64,000 nt of DNA from Capsicum annuum. Lineage: Eukaryota > Streptophyta > Magnoliopsida > Solanales > Solanaceae. The stretch covers positions 21,391,908 through 21,455,907 of the forward strand of contig NC_061111.1 in assembly GCF_002878395.1 (NCBI RefSeq). Reading direction: 5' to 3'. The position numbers were made by a program, and so were the translations under genes. The notes below the pieces were generated by a model. It was not told the origin of the DNA. It did no database searches and saw only the letters and a list, made by a program, of their open reading frames with translations. Shown here piece after piece: positions 49,201 to 59,331 of the stretch (positions are counted from its first letter, which is position 1; each line of letters begins with the position of its first letter).

Positions 49201-49278
49201 GATCAATTAAGGCCTTCAAACAATACAACCATACATATCTCATCCTCTTCACAACTTCGAGACTCCTGGAAACTATAG
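46278..49278 (+). pseudogene. MULE 1 transposase, catalytic core deleted
   Basis: Start ATG 46278 (MGGFTYITLRFYHGETLLYD, PB1-like N-terminal domain) to TAA at 46731. An acidic linker follows in another frame (DSSDSDDNDYSIKESDESSDD). MuDR DNA-binding domain with DFREVMTKYAIQKRVQIEKY and RVRCSKENCRWLLY (47275-47445). NNFVI then jumps directly to the post-catalytic region KVYFNCQVKCDSIDNNLCES, so the DDE core is gone. SWIM finger remnant IPCQHALVAM (47870). Basic LPGRPKKKRTKE, a zinc-knuckle-like CSKYHVKVHNKRGC, three tandem repeats (48504-48702), an RG-rich stretch, and the C-terminus GMGVFQAENGFTTIN with an intron at 48976-49048. Many stops: inactive. Confidence 0.9.
48504..48702 (+). repeat. 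Three tandem 66-69-bp repeats in the transposase C-terminal region
   Basis: Each unit encodes a version of VGTDFATPPNYRGRATHAE. Units begin near 48501, 48567 and 48636. The frame is kept across all three, so the duplication arose while the frame was still coding. Confidence 0.85.
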
Positions 49279-49709
49279 TCGTCTGTTGATTACTAATTTG
49301 GTGTCACTTAGCTATTTTCTTGTATGGAACAATGAATCTGCTATTTTGATTCCACAAAGACAATATTTTGGATCTTTTAAGCTATTATTTTTGTCACTCA
49401 TGAATGTCTTATGTAAATGTACTGATATTCAGTCTCTTGCTTAAATGCAATGTTAATTTTGCTTCTCTTTTTTCAAATTGCAAGTTCTGTTTTGTTGCTT
49501 CTTTTCGGTTATTTACACAATAATTCACAACCCTCTTTATCATAAAGAAAAGAGTGTAAAAATACCAAAATAAGATCAAAGTAAAGTCACATTACCACAA
49601 AATGATGATCTATTACATACTTCGGTAGCTTAGCATAGCAAATTGCAATTCCATTTTTACACAAAATAAGTCCCTACTACATACTACGATAACTTAATTA
49701 GACTGTTCT
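49279..49709. other. Space between the two convergent MULE 1 genes
   Basis: About 430 bp, AT-rich, lies between the transposase 3' end (+) and the zinc-finger relic 3' end (-). No frame or repeat seen. Confidence 0.5.
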
Positions 49710-50392
49710 TCATGTTGCCAAATTGCATAACAAAACTAACAACACCAACACCAACACATATAATCATACAACAAAGGAATTTTTCAGTAAAGTTACATGC
49801 TCTTTTTTTTCCATCTTCATTCTCTTGTCTTTCAAATTATACTTGCAATTCCCTTTCAAATTACCCATCACATTCTCATCTACTTCATTCTTCATATTTG
49901 AACGACTTGTCTTGATGTTGAGACTTTGAAATTTAGTCTGCATATTTTCAAAGTCATTTTCCTGTTTTGACTCCAAATCGTCTAAATTCATATTGATGGG
50001 ATTATGACGCTGAGTCTTCAAGCTTATTCAATTGCATATTAACACTCTCGTAATTCTTTTCTATCTCATTAATCTTGTTCACCAATCTTGGAAGAATAAA
50101 TTTCAATCTTTCGTCAACTCGTTCCAAGTCTCTCCATCTAAAATAATTGCAATTCGTAGCCTGAAAATCAAGAACATAAAAATAGATCTTTACATCAAGA
50201 TCAGCATTAACAAATTAACCAAGAATCAACACAAACCTCATAATGAGGACACACCCAAAATATTCTACCGGGATTGTGATCTCACCAAGACGTCTGCATT
50301 TGCAATAAAATACCATGTTTACATCGCATTTCAACATTGATCATTGGATCAGTCTCATCCATACACAACTTATTCAACTCGTATTTCCTCAT
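49710..50392 (-). pseudogene. GRF-type zinc finger, coiled-coil, hydrophobic-tail protein inside MULE 1
   Basis: Exon 1 (50392-50237) starts MRKYELNKLCMDETDPM and holds the first GRF ligands in MRCKHGILLQMQTSW. An in-frame TGA follows, then NPGRIFWVCPHYE. A GT-AG intron (50236-50161) splits the finger. Exon 2 (from 50160) completes it with ATNCNYFRWRDLE and runs into a coiled coil (ILPRLVNKINEIEKNYESV). A frame change follows, and the Lys/Glu-rich helix continues to a hydrophobic tail LYVLVLVLLVLLC after another stop. GRF fingers bind single-stranded nucleic acids in other proteins; plant versions with this plan are uncharacterised as far as I know. Not intact. Confidence 0.75.
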
Positions 50393-50827
50393 TTCTAATC
50401 ATAAAATTTTAGAAAGAGAAAACATGAAAACTTCATTAATGGAGATGAAAAACTTCATTAATGGTGCTGAAAAACTTCAAATTTTGGATTAATCATAAAT
50501 AGAGAAATCGAATTTACATTAACATACCAAAAATCAAAACTTTAATAATGAAATTACATGGATTAAACATAAGAAATTTACACAAAAATTACCTTTGTCT
50601 TCCCCAATCAAAGAGAAATTCGAAGAATAATGAAATTTCGAAGAGGAATTTGCAGAGGAAGAAAGAGCCGTTGAGTTTCTTTTTCAATGGAGGATGAAGG
50701 GTTTAAATAAAAAATTTATTTTTTAATGTTTTTTTAGACAAGTGGCGAGTGTTTATTGGATAAGGCGACATAAAAATGGACTTCACGCGCCATCAACATT
50801 TTCATACACGCCTTGTGACACGTAGGC

Positions 50828-50963
50828 GCCACGTAGGCAGTCAAGGGTGTAAATAATACACTTTTATTTAGTTCAGAGGGGTAATAGGACCCCCCTGAAG
50901 GTAAGGTGTGTCACAACTCTTTTGGGGATAGTTCGGGGGGAGGGGTAACGTGCTATTTTGCTC
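50828..50963. repeat. Right terminal inverted repeat of MULE 1
   Basis: Pairs with 44934-45061. Ends GCTATTTTGCTC before the TAAAGTTTG target duplication. Confidence 0.93.
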
Positions 50964-50972
50964 TAAAGTTTG

Positions 50973-52180
50973 AAATTAATTTTATTCCATATTTAGCAAA
51001 AGGGATTATTTAATCTTAGAACTATTGAATCCTTTCATTTATATTAAAATGATGAGATTACTATCCCACGGGGAAGGAGGAATAAAATAATCCCATGAAA
51101 TATCTCATCCCTTCTACCAAATGATCCTAATGTCTTAAGGGGTCGTTTGGTAGGAAAACAAGTTATACAGGGATTAACAATACAAGGATTAGTAATGTAG
51201 AGATTATTAATACAAGAATTGTAGTGCAGGAATTATTTTTTATCAAGTGTTTGGTTCTTTGTGTTAAAAGCTAGATATATCATGTATAGTATTTGGTTTA
51301 AAATTCTATAAATATGTGCTTTACAATTATGTCCTTGATCTTTTCGTAAAATTTCAATTTTATTTAGCTTGACATCTTAAAAATTAAAATATAAATAGTT
51401 CAGATGCTTGGAGTGCATAGACTCTTCGTCAAATGATCTAGGAACCTCTGTCACATCATGAAATGCATTAACATGGGACATCATTATTAAAATAATTGTT
51501 GGAACCTCATATACCCTTTTCTTTTAATTTGTCATTATCCATCTTTGAGATCATTTTTTTTATCAAATGTAATTATATTACATTTAACGAATTCTTCAAC
51601 GAAATGAATATGCTGCAAAGCCGGTAATGATCACAACTTTTTTTGCTGTCATCAAAGCCGGTAGAATAGGTACTGCAATCCTTAGTTCCCTTCCAATGAA
51701 CTCTATTATTTCGTCCACATCAGAATGCTCCAGATACTTTGTGTACAACCCATACTACATGAACTGTTAGTCCCTACACTCGTGAATTCACATAAGGTCC
51801 AGCAGAAAGTATCTTGGAAATCTCCGTTGAAGTTTGTGACAAATGCTCGTTGGTTCTCACACTTACTGCCACACTCAACATCATTGTTCGCCCAGAACCC
51901 AATGTCCATACTTGTATCAGTATCAATTAAATTACGCGAGTTCGGAGCTAAAAGGAATACATTTTTTAGACTTAGGATTCAAAGCAGACAATACTTTAAT
52001 TTGTGTTATAAAACGGACAGTTTGCCCATTTTTGGGCAAACTACAACTAACGATCTTTGTTAAACGTTTGGGTGAAAAAGTTATTGATACGGTTTGCCCA
52101 AAAATGGGCAAACTACATTTCATAAATTTTTTTTGTAATATAGTGAACTAGTGTACCTATCCGCGCGAATAAAAATATAG
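50973..52180. other. AT-rich spacer with an unrecognised gene-like relic
   Basis: From 51137 a GGGTCGTTTGGTAGG start suggests another MITE. Around 51910-51600 on the minus strand two pieces read like decayed coding sequence (MDIGFWANNDVECGSKCENQ; then, in another frame, DVDEIIEFIGRELRIAVPI). I do not recognise either. The reciprocal palindromes at 52020-52113 are listed separately. Confidence 0.35.
52020..52113. repeat. Two perfect palindromes that are reverse complements of each other
   Basis: GTTTGCCCA-TTTT-TGGGCAAAC at 52020-52041 and GTTTGCCCA-AAAA-TGGGCAAAC at 52092-52113. Each has 9-bp arms and a 4-base loop. Each can fold alone, or the two can pair over all 22 bases. Confidence 0.95.
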
Positions 52181-52182
52181 GG

Positions 52183-52462
52183 TAATTTGAAAAGGATCAA
52201 GGTCGGTATTGTGGGGAGAAACAACTTCATCAACTGGAGCAACTAATTCAATACATGCCAGAGCTCCCACCTGTTTACCATCACAACGATTTACATAATA
52301 ATTATATATTGAATTTTTGGATATATAATCACGGTATATTTTTTATATATACATTCTATTTTAATTATAGGTTGGTTATATCTCAAATATACCTTGATTT
52401 TGCAACTTCTTCCTTTATCTCCTTCAAATCACCCTTGGTAAAGATCAAATCAACATTCCCCT
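52183..52462 (-). pseudogene. Fragment of ribosomal protein P0 (60S acidic stalk protein)
   Basis: On the minus strand, after an AG acceptor near 52463, the piece GNVDLIFTKGDLKEIKEEVA matches the conserved P0 block GNVGLIFTKGDL.E. A GTATAT donor at about 52392 and an AG acceptor at 52271 bracket a 120-bp AT-rich intron. The next piece, VGALACIELVAPVDEVVSPH, then NTDLDPFQIT, matches P0 (VGAP.[24 protein letters not shown]). Neighbouring exons are absent and several invariant residues are changed. Because an intron is retained, it came from DNA-level duplication, not a processed mRNA. Confidence 0.8.
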
Positions 52463-52465
52463 GAT

Positions 52466-54429
52466 ATTTAACCGATCAAAAACTTAGCAGTATATAATTA
52501 TATCATATCATATTTTACTAATAAATCAAGGGGAATTAAGAAAATACAATCTTTTTAAAAAGAAAAAATCAAAGTAGAGAACATTCATATATATGTTCAA
52601 AAATAAGGGAAAAAAATAAAGATCTCTAAAGTATAAGTTTGAACATGTTGCAAAAGATACATGAATATGGAAGTATCACCCAAATATATGTTTAACATAA
52701 TAAATTTATGGAGATTTGAGAAAATTCCGCAACAATTAAAAATTAATTAACCCTCGTGTGAATAATTTTTTTTTCCAAAAAGAATACATCAAATGGAGTA
52801 GAAAGCCTATAATCTCCTAATAATATTTTTTTCTTGAGATTTAGAAAAATGTCATACTTTGATTTAAATTAACATTGAAACTTAAATAAAAAATAAAATT
52901 TTATTTTCATAGACTACAAGTTTTATTTTCCAAATTGAACATACAACAACAATAAGGTGGAACAGCCTAACAGACACCGATCGTTATATAGGATTCAACA
53001 TCAAGTCAAGTTATTCTAACAAAATAAGACGAAACAATAAAAGAAAAGAAAAGTGAATATCATAAATATCGACTCTATTATACTTATTTCATAAGATACA
53101 ACTAAAAAAATGTCACTAACCTTTTCAACAAATTATTCTCTAATAACAAAATCATTCATCTATAATTGTTTTAAGTTTTCATGAAAAATATCATCGACCC
53201 AACTTCCTCATCACATGCATGATTTTCGTGAAAATATAAACTCAACAACAAAGAACAGCTATAACATTTATCTACAAATTTTCATTGAGTTGTTGAGTTT
53301 AAATTAGCATTGTAATTCCTAAGATAACGTCTTATAATTTATTAATAATAAAGACAACGATAATGACAATAAGCATTAAGAGAGCATATGCCAAACATTG
53401 GATAACTCTCATACATGATATTGATTCTTCATTTTTTTCCATTCATTTATTTAATATGATCATCTTCAATATTGTGTATAATGTTAAAGTGATTTTTAAA
53501 TTTTTGTAAAATTAAAAATGATCAAAAAATGATAAAAAGGATAAATGCTTTTGGAGGACTCTAAGACACGCCCCATATATATATATTGATTGTCTGCTTG
53601 TTATTCCTGAAGAGATTCACTATTGTGAGATTCCTGAAAATATTTTGTCACTTCAGTACAACTTTTTTACTTATAAATGTGTTGTTAATTGACTCCATTT
53701 TACCTCATTCATCTATCATATTATTCTACTAATATTATCTCTATAGTTTGCAACTCTCTTATGAGATTGATGTTATGAAGTGTGTAATATATGAACTTCT
53801 TATATAGAGTGGAAATAGATTTTTAATTCAAAAAATACTATACTCCCTCTGTTTCAAATATAATGATCTACTTTTTTTTCGATTAAAAAAATGACCTCTT
53901 TTCTTTTTTGGTATTACTTTAATTTTAAATTTTCACGTAACATATTTAAAGTCACAAGATTAAAGTGTATCTTACCATAAGATTCACAAGTTTTCTTTAT
54001 ATTCTTAAACTCTTTGTCAAGTTAAATTAGGTCATTCTTTTTGAAACAAAGTGAGTATTCAAAAAAATAATAGATAAATTATATCTAAGAAAATATTTAT
54101 ATAATACATAAATTGCATCTTTTTGTAAGGTTAAACATCAACATCTCTAATTTTAAATTATGGGTTTAAAAAATATAGATAACAAAATATAATTTATAAA
54201 AATTAAATCTTGTAAGAAAAAATAAATAGCAAAAAATTACTTAGATGAAGTAAATGAACAATAATTACTAAATAGGAACCAATTTTATTCGAATTTAAAT
54301 TAAAAAACATAGTACATGACAAATTCGAACTACTAAAATTATAAAAAAACATACTGCATAAACATTAAATTTACTGAAAGACTACACGATAATTAATCAA
54401 CGGTAAAAAAATTCAAATCAAACAACAAA
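52466..54429. other. AT-rich intergenic region
   Basis: About 2 kb of very AT-rich DNA with no convincing gene. The only structured element is the Stowaway at 53843-54055. Otherwise I see nothing. Confidence 0.5.
53843..54055. mobile_element. Stowaway MITE
   Basis: Ends CTCCCTCTGTTTCAAATA and TTTTTGAAACAAAGTGAG, flanked by TA duplications (53841-53842, 54056-54057), 213 bp, non-coding. Confidence 0.92.
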
Positions 54430-54941
54430 TCAATATAACACATAAAAACTTTCAATAGTTTCTTTTCTTCTGTTCTTCATTTCATTTTCCTGCTCAGTTT
54501 CATTAAGTATATCCTTCAAATGATTTTGTTTTTCTAGGGATCCTTTTAGCGACGTCCTAAGAAAATCTCTATCTTATACGACTTTGTTGAGATTAAATAA
54601 CGTGTCAAACTTCATAGTGTTCTGTAAAGTCGCGGTATCACCATCGAATGTGGGTCTCTTCAATTGTGACAGAATGATGTTTGTTTCATTTATTGACATA
54701 CTTTTTATCCACCAAAAATAATCACATCTACCATTTTTCTAAAACAACAAAATAAGAAACAAGATTAACATACACATATTTTTAATTGAACAACTTAAAA
54801 ATTTTACCTTCAAATGCGCAAAGCTCCAAACTTGCGATCAGAATTTCTTTGAGTCCTTGATGTTTTTATTTTACAATATTCATTGCATTTACATACATGC
54901 AGTTGAATTGAAAATAAAGACATTTCAAATTGTTGAGACAT
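54430..54941 (-). pseudogene. GRF-type zinc finger, coiled-coil relic between the two MULEs
   Basis: Start MSQQFEMSLFSIQLHVCKCN at 54941. GRF half-site CKCNEYCKIKTSRTQRNSD, then RKF followed by a one-base loss. Intron with donor GTAAAA (about 54809) and acceptor TTTTAG at 54739. Exon 2 gives KNGRCDYFWWIKSM, the second half of the finger. After an in-frame TAA the same frame goes on as a charged helix (SLEKQNHLKDILNETEQENE) to TGA at 54430. Same plan as the relics in both MULEs. It lies just outside the left end of MULE 2, so it belongs to a third, now unrecognisable, element or is a former stand-alone gene. Confidence 0.65.
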
Positions 54942-55045
54942 AATTATCAAGGGATTCTCAAAGCTCAAAAGAGATGATATTAGTAGAATGGAAAAAATTG
55001 GCAAAAGCATATTTTGCCAAAACTATTTAGTCAAATACCACCCAC

Positions 55046-56026
55046 TCAGTTTCTTTTTGATTTAATTTCTAGGTTTAGGGTGAAAAAAGTGGAGAAAAGT
55101 TATAAAAGTGGGGTCCACACGTGGTCCAAGGGACATTTCATTATTTTTACAACTTTACAAATTTAATATAATATACCTAACACCCTCCACTTATTCCAAT
55201 ATAAAAAAAAAACATCTCTTTCTCCTCTTCAATTCTCTCCCAACTCCCGCTATTCAAGAACCTTGCTCCCAAAACGCCATTTTCGTCTCTCCTTCTTTTC
55301 CAGCTACTAATAGCTCGTTGTTGCTTTGTAAGGTTAGTTAAAATCAATTTCTGATTATTTGTAGATTCATTTAAACGGGTTTCACTGCTAATCTATTCGT
55401 AGTGATGTAGGAATTTTTTATTTGGAATTTGGTTGATTAAGTAGTTAAAATATGAGAATTTTATAGGTAATTAGTTTAATTTTGAAACAATGGTTGAGGT
55501 TTTATTCGGCATTTTTGGCGATTTTTTCGTCGATCACGGTGTTGAATTTTGAAATCTTTGTTAAGGAGTTTTGGTATAGTTCTGGTTTTTTTTATAGCAA
55601 TGAAGTGTAGAATGGTGGGATAATTGTTATTTTAAGAGTTATTTTGACAATTTGATTCAAACAGTGACCTGTTTTTGTCCGTAGACCCGTGGTCTATGAA
55701 ATTAGAATGTCCTAGATTGAAATCAATTTTTAGACGTATGAAATCTTTTAAAGTATGATTGCTGAAATAGTGAAAATTGAAAGATTAATAACTAATTAGT
55801 TTGATTTGTGGCACTAGTTTGATTTTTAGCAATAGTTGATTTTTGATATTGCATTTTGGATTTTGGTTCAGTTATTGTATTTGTGTGTAGTGAACTGTTT
55901 AATGGTGGGGTATTTCTTAGTTTTTTGGGGTTTTTCATTTGAGTACTGGGTTATTTCTGTTGGTAGACTTGTGGTCTATGAACTAAAAATGACAGATTTA
56001 TTCTGTAGGTGTAGATTCTGTTGAAA
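55046..56026 (+). other. Leader region of the DUF1985 gene
   Basis: Non-coding. TATA-like AATATAATATACC near 55160, CT-rich leader at 55215-55260, possible donor AAG|GTTAGT at 55330 and an acceptor-like CTGTAG at 56008 before the ATG. Hence a leader intron of about 670 bp is plausible. Confidence 0.35.
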
Positions 56027-58335
56027 ATGGCTAAAAAGAATCCCATTGGTAAACACAAAACTGGTACCGCATCTGATTCTGCTGGTAGCAGTATAAAAAA
56101 AAAGTTGAGGTAGTTAAAAATATCTCAAAAAGAAGAAAATTGAAGAGGCAGTGTTCAAATCAGATTCAAAATTAAAGGAGATAAGCGAATACATCAATTC
56201 TAGTGAAGATGTTGCCAAGCGTAGTGCTAGTAGTGACAGTGAAGAGAGCGAGGAAAGTGAAAGAAACAGTGCCGATTGGGATAATGATCCCTTGTCCATG
56301 CCATCTTGTTCAAGGTTAATTTCCGTAGAACGGTATGACCTTCAAATGATAATGGACGAGGTTAGATCTTTCCCGACAAAGATATCAGTCAGATTAAGAA
56401 TGACTGCTTATCGAGAATTTAAGCAAGTTCTTGTCGACCAGGAGTTGAAGAAAAGATTCAAGCGGTTCTATTTTGGACACCTGAGAAACCTGCCGGAACA
56501 TCTCAAATTCAATAGGCAGTTGGTCCATTATTTGTTGTTGCGATGCGTTAAAAATGATAAGTGCGTCATGTGATGTGGTTCTGCATTAACAAAAAGTCTG
56601 CTTGTTTTGGCTTGAAAGAGTTTTGTTTGGTCACGGGGTTGAGCTGCTCATCTTCTCCAATGAATAAAAAATGAAGAAGGTGTTAGCCAAGGGGGAGAAT
56701 TTTTACTTTAAGGTGGCGAAAAACAAAAACATTACGGTGACCAACTTGTTACACTTGATTAGAGAAAATAAGCTGAACGAGGAGCAAAAGTTTAAGTGTT
56801 GTTTACTGTAGTTCTTGCACCATGTTGCTTGCAAAAGATTCGACGAAGGTTGTCGACACAAAATTAATTTGAATGATCAATTCTTTGAGTTTCTTCGAGA
56901 GTTATTCATGGGGGAAAGAGACATTTCAACTGACCATGGACTCTCTGAAGAAGAAAGTGACCTGAAGCAGTAGAGAGAAGTATTTGATGAGAAGTAGAAG
57001 GCACCCTATGCTCTATTCAAATTTTTCTGGGCATTCATGGTATCTACCATTAACCCTTTAGTGAGATTATCATAGATTCTTATTTATTTGTACTCTGTCA
57101 TAGACTCTGAGTTATTTTTTCACTACTGTACTGCTTACAGATTTGGATCTATGAGGCCTTTCCTCATCTTGAAAAATTTGCTGGAAAATCAATGGATGAG
57201 CCCTTTCCCATTCCCCGTATCCTCATATGGCATACTACAAAAAGTGACAAGATAATCGAAGGCGACCCATTCAAGTATAAAGGAAAAGTTATCAAGGTAT
57301 GAACTTATTTTTTATTATACAATAATACTACTATTGTATCGAATGTTATGTAATTATTAATTTTTTTTGTAGAACATGCACCCGTACATCATCTCTACTA
57401 CTGTTTGTAAGACGAAGATGGGTTACATGATTACGTTTAAGATATATACAAACGAGGTGAAGAATAATGTCCTCGATGGCTTGAAGAAAGAGTTACAAGG
57501 GTGACTGTCCTTACTTCAAATGTGGACAGTGATGATAACATGGATTTGGGTAGTAATCCCGTTGGAGTACGCATTGGTGGTGATACTTCTTCCAGCACCT
57601 TCAAAGATGTAGCAAGAACCTCTGTCGATAAGGATCTTCATAAGCGTGTTGCTATGCTTGAGGAAATGGTGTTGGATATTTCTTCCTATATCAAAGGAAA
57701 AAGACTGAAGAAAAAGGAAAAAAGATGAGCGACAATATGAGTGAGGTAACTTCATTTAATAATTGATGTAGTTAATGATTTCTTAGCCTTAAATATTAGT
57801 AACACTTTGTAATATGATGACACAGTGCATATGGACCTTTGAAAATCAAAGAGGAATGAAGAAAGAGAAAAAAAGAAGCAAATGGATGAGTTGGCCACTG
57901 TTGTGGCAGAAGAGGAAAATGAAGAAGAAAAGAAGGATGAAAAAGAAGAAATGAAAGAAGATAAGAGCTAAGAAGAAATTGGAAAAGAAGCAGCTGAAGA
58001 AGAACAAGAAGCTGAAAAAGAAGCAGCAACAGATGAAGAAGAAGGCAAGGAAAAAGAAAAAACTGATGAAGAATAAGAAGAAGTTGAGAAAGAAGCAGTA
58101 GGTGAAGAAAAAGAAAAAGCTGAGGAAGAAGAAGTTGTTGCAGGTGAAGGAAAAGAAGAAGCTGGGAAAGAAGCAGCAGATGCTGAAAAAGTAGAACAAG
58201 GTGAGAAAGAAACAATAGCTGCAGATGTTGAAAAAAAGAAGATGAAGCTGAAGATGGAAAGAAAGAAGCAGCAGACAAAGAAGAAGGAAAACCGAAAGAA
58301 GAAAATGAAGAAGCAAATAAAAAAGATGTGCTCAT
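56027..58335 (+). pseudogene. DUF1985-domain protein of a MULE, Ulp1 protease part not found
   Basis: ATG 56027 (MAKKNPIGKHKTGTASDSAG), frame lost at an A run near 56100. Acidic Ser-rich linker, then the DUF1985 start RFYFGHLRNLPEHLKFNRQLVHY (56470-56535, second half quoted in family form). Broken frames follow to 57020. After an intron, IWIYEAFPHLEKFAGKSM and DPFKYKGKVIK (57140-57297). After another intron (57298-57372), MHPYIISTTVCKTKMGYM to NPVGVRIGGD, and a coiled coil DLHKRVAMLEEMVLDI with a basic end. A Glu/Lys-rich low-complexity stretch (57846-58335) closes it. Related genes continue into a Ulp1-like cysteine protease; no such domain is visible here. Confidence 0.78.
57846..58335 (+). 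repeat. Glu/Lys-rich low-complexity stretch
   Basis: GAA/GAAG/AAAGAAG-biased DNA. The best + frame reads EEKKDEKEEMKEDKS and similar, with scattered stops. The long Leu/Phe/Ser frames on the opposite strand are complements of this bias and not genes. Confidence 0.85.
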
Positions 58336-58806
58336 GGATATATTGATAAAATCAACAGTAACATTTGTGTTGGTGAGAAAAATAGGAAAAAAGACATTTG
58401 GATGCGAATATAGTTAATGTGTTGAATGATGAGTTGTTAAGATATGACATTTTTTTATTTGACAAATATGAAAGTTGAAGAATCTGGTGGTAGGATATGA
58501 CAAATATTCTTTTATTTTATGAAATTTGTTATGATTTTGCACTGAATTTGCTTTTATCAAACTGTATTGTTGCATGAAATTTGAATATGCATTGTGTTGT
58601 CAGAATTGGTAGTGTGTATAGTTGACATCGTAGAATGCATAATAATCTATCGTATACTGTTTTCATGTCTATCATTACCATGCTACTCGATTTTAAGTTG
58701 ATGTGCTGTTTGATCAACTATGATTCTATGAAAAACAATATTAACATTATAGAAAAATAGAAGTATTTTTATTTATTCTATATCACTGCATCCATGTTAC
58801 ACTTTT
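58336..58806. other. Spacer inside MULE 2
   Basis: AT-rich, between the DUF1985 relic (+) and the GRF relic (-). No recognisable Ulp1 catalytic blocks on either strand. Confidence 0.45.
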
Positions 58807-59331
58807 TCAAAGAACGAATACCAGCATTATAACACATAACATCATTTTTAGGTCATTCTCCCTTTCTTCGACCAAAATCTATTTTTGTTTTAGTTGATCC
58901 CTCTCTATTTGGGTGTCGTGTAGCAATACTTTCAAGTGATCCCTATGATCTTCGACTTCTTTGAACAAAGTCATGAGAAAATATCTATTTTCTTCGCATT
59001 CTTGGAGCCTTTGTAGTTAATTAAATTTTGTCAAGCCATAAAAATTTGATGTCCCGGGTCTCGGACTCAACGTTGATGGACTGCTTGGAAGTGATACCTC
59101 ATCAAGCCATTTAAAAAACGAGCATGCACCATCATCCTATAAAAATAATAATTACATAATAATTTACTTAACTTTATAAAAAATACATACACGACTCACC
59201 TTTGCAATAGTACAATTATAAAATTTGCGTTCTGAATTTGAGTCCGTGCGTGACATCCTCAAAACAGCCCCATTTCCACAATGATAAATTAAAGTCTTTT
59301 TAAAATTGGATGTTTGAGATGCTTGAGACAT
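58807..59331 (-). pseudogene. GRF-type zinc finger, coiled-coil, hydrophobic-tail protein inside MULE 2
   Basis: Exon 1 (59331-59200) is open: MSQASQTSNFKKTLIYHCGN, RMSRTDSNSERKFYNCTIAK. Intron 59199-59138 (GTGAGT...TATAG). Exon 2 from 59137 completes the finger with DDGACSFFKWLDE, then a Ser/Pro linker, TAA at about 59025. In the same frame the coiled coil LQRLQECEENRYFLMTLFKE and HDTQIERDQLKQK follows, a TAG, then a hydrophobic C-terminus MMLCVIMLVFVL and TGA at 58807. This is the best preserved of the three GRF relics: only two in-frame stops and no frameshift seen. Function unknown. Confidence 0.75.

Larger units (their letters stand above)
44934..50963 (+). mobile_element. Mutator-like element (MULE 1), 6.0 kb
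   Basis: Long terminal inverted repeats: 44934-45061 and 50828-50963 (GAGAAAATAGC / GAGCAAAATAGC ends, about 130 bp, including CCCTTGACTGCCTACGTGGC). A perfect 9-bp target duplication TAAAGTTTG lies at 44925-44933 and 50964-50972, the size expected for Mutator. The interior holds a decayed transposase on + and a GRF zinc-finger relic on -, arranged tail to tail. Confidence 0.96.
44886..51127. mobile_element. About 200-bp MITE interrupted by a MULE
   Basis: GGACTATTTGGTAGAAGG at 44886 is inverted as CCTTCTACCAAATGATCC ending 51127. Removing the MULE and one target-duplication copy leaves about 200 AT-rich bp with good inverted ends. The sequence resembles the small repeats just left (44715-44880). 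Confidence 0.65.

Noticed and set aside
52255..52464. Plus-strand 69-residue frame
   Set aside because: The minus strand here carries clear ribosomal P0 sequence; the plus frame is its shadow.
57796..58335. Long minus-strand Leu/Phe/Ser-rich frames suggestive of a membrane protein
   Set aside because: Pure complement of a GAA/AAG-rich low-complexity stretch; no start context or family match.
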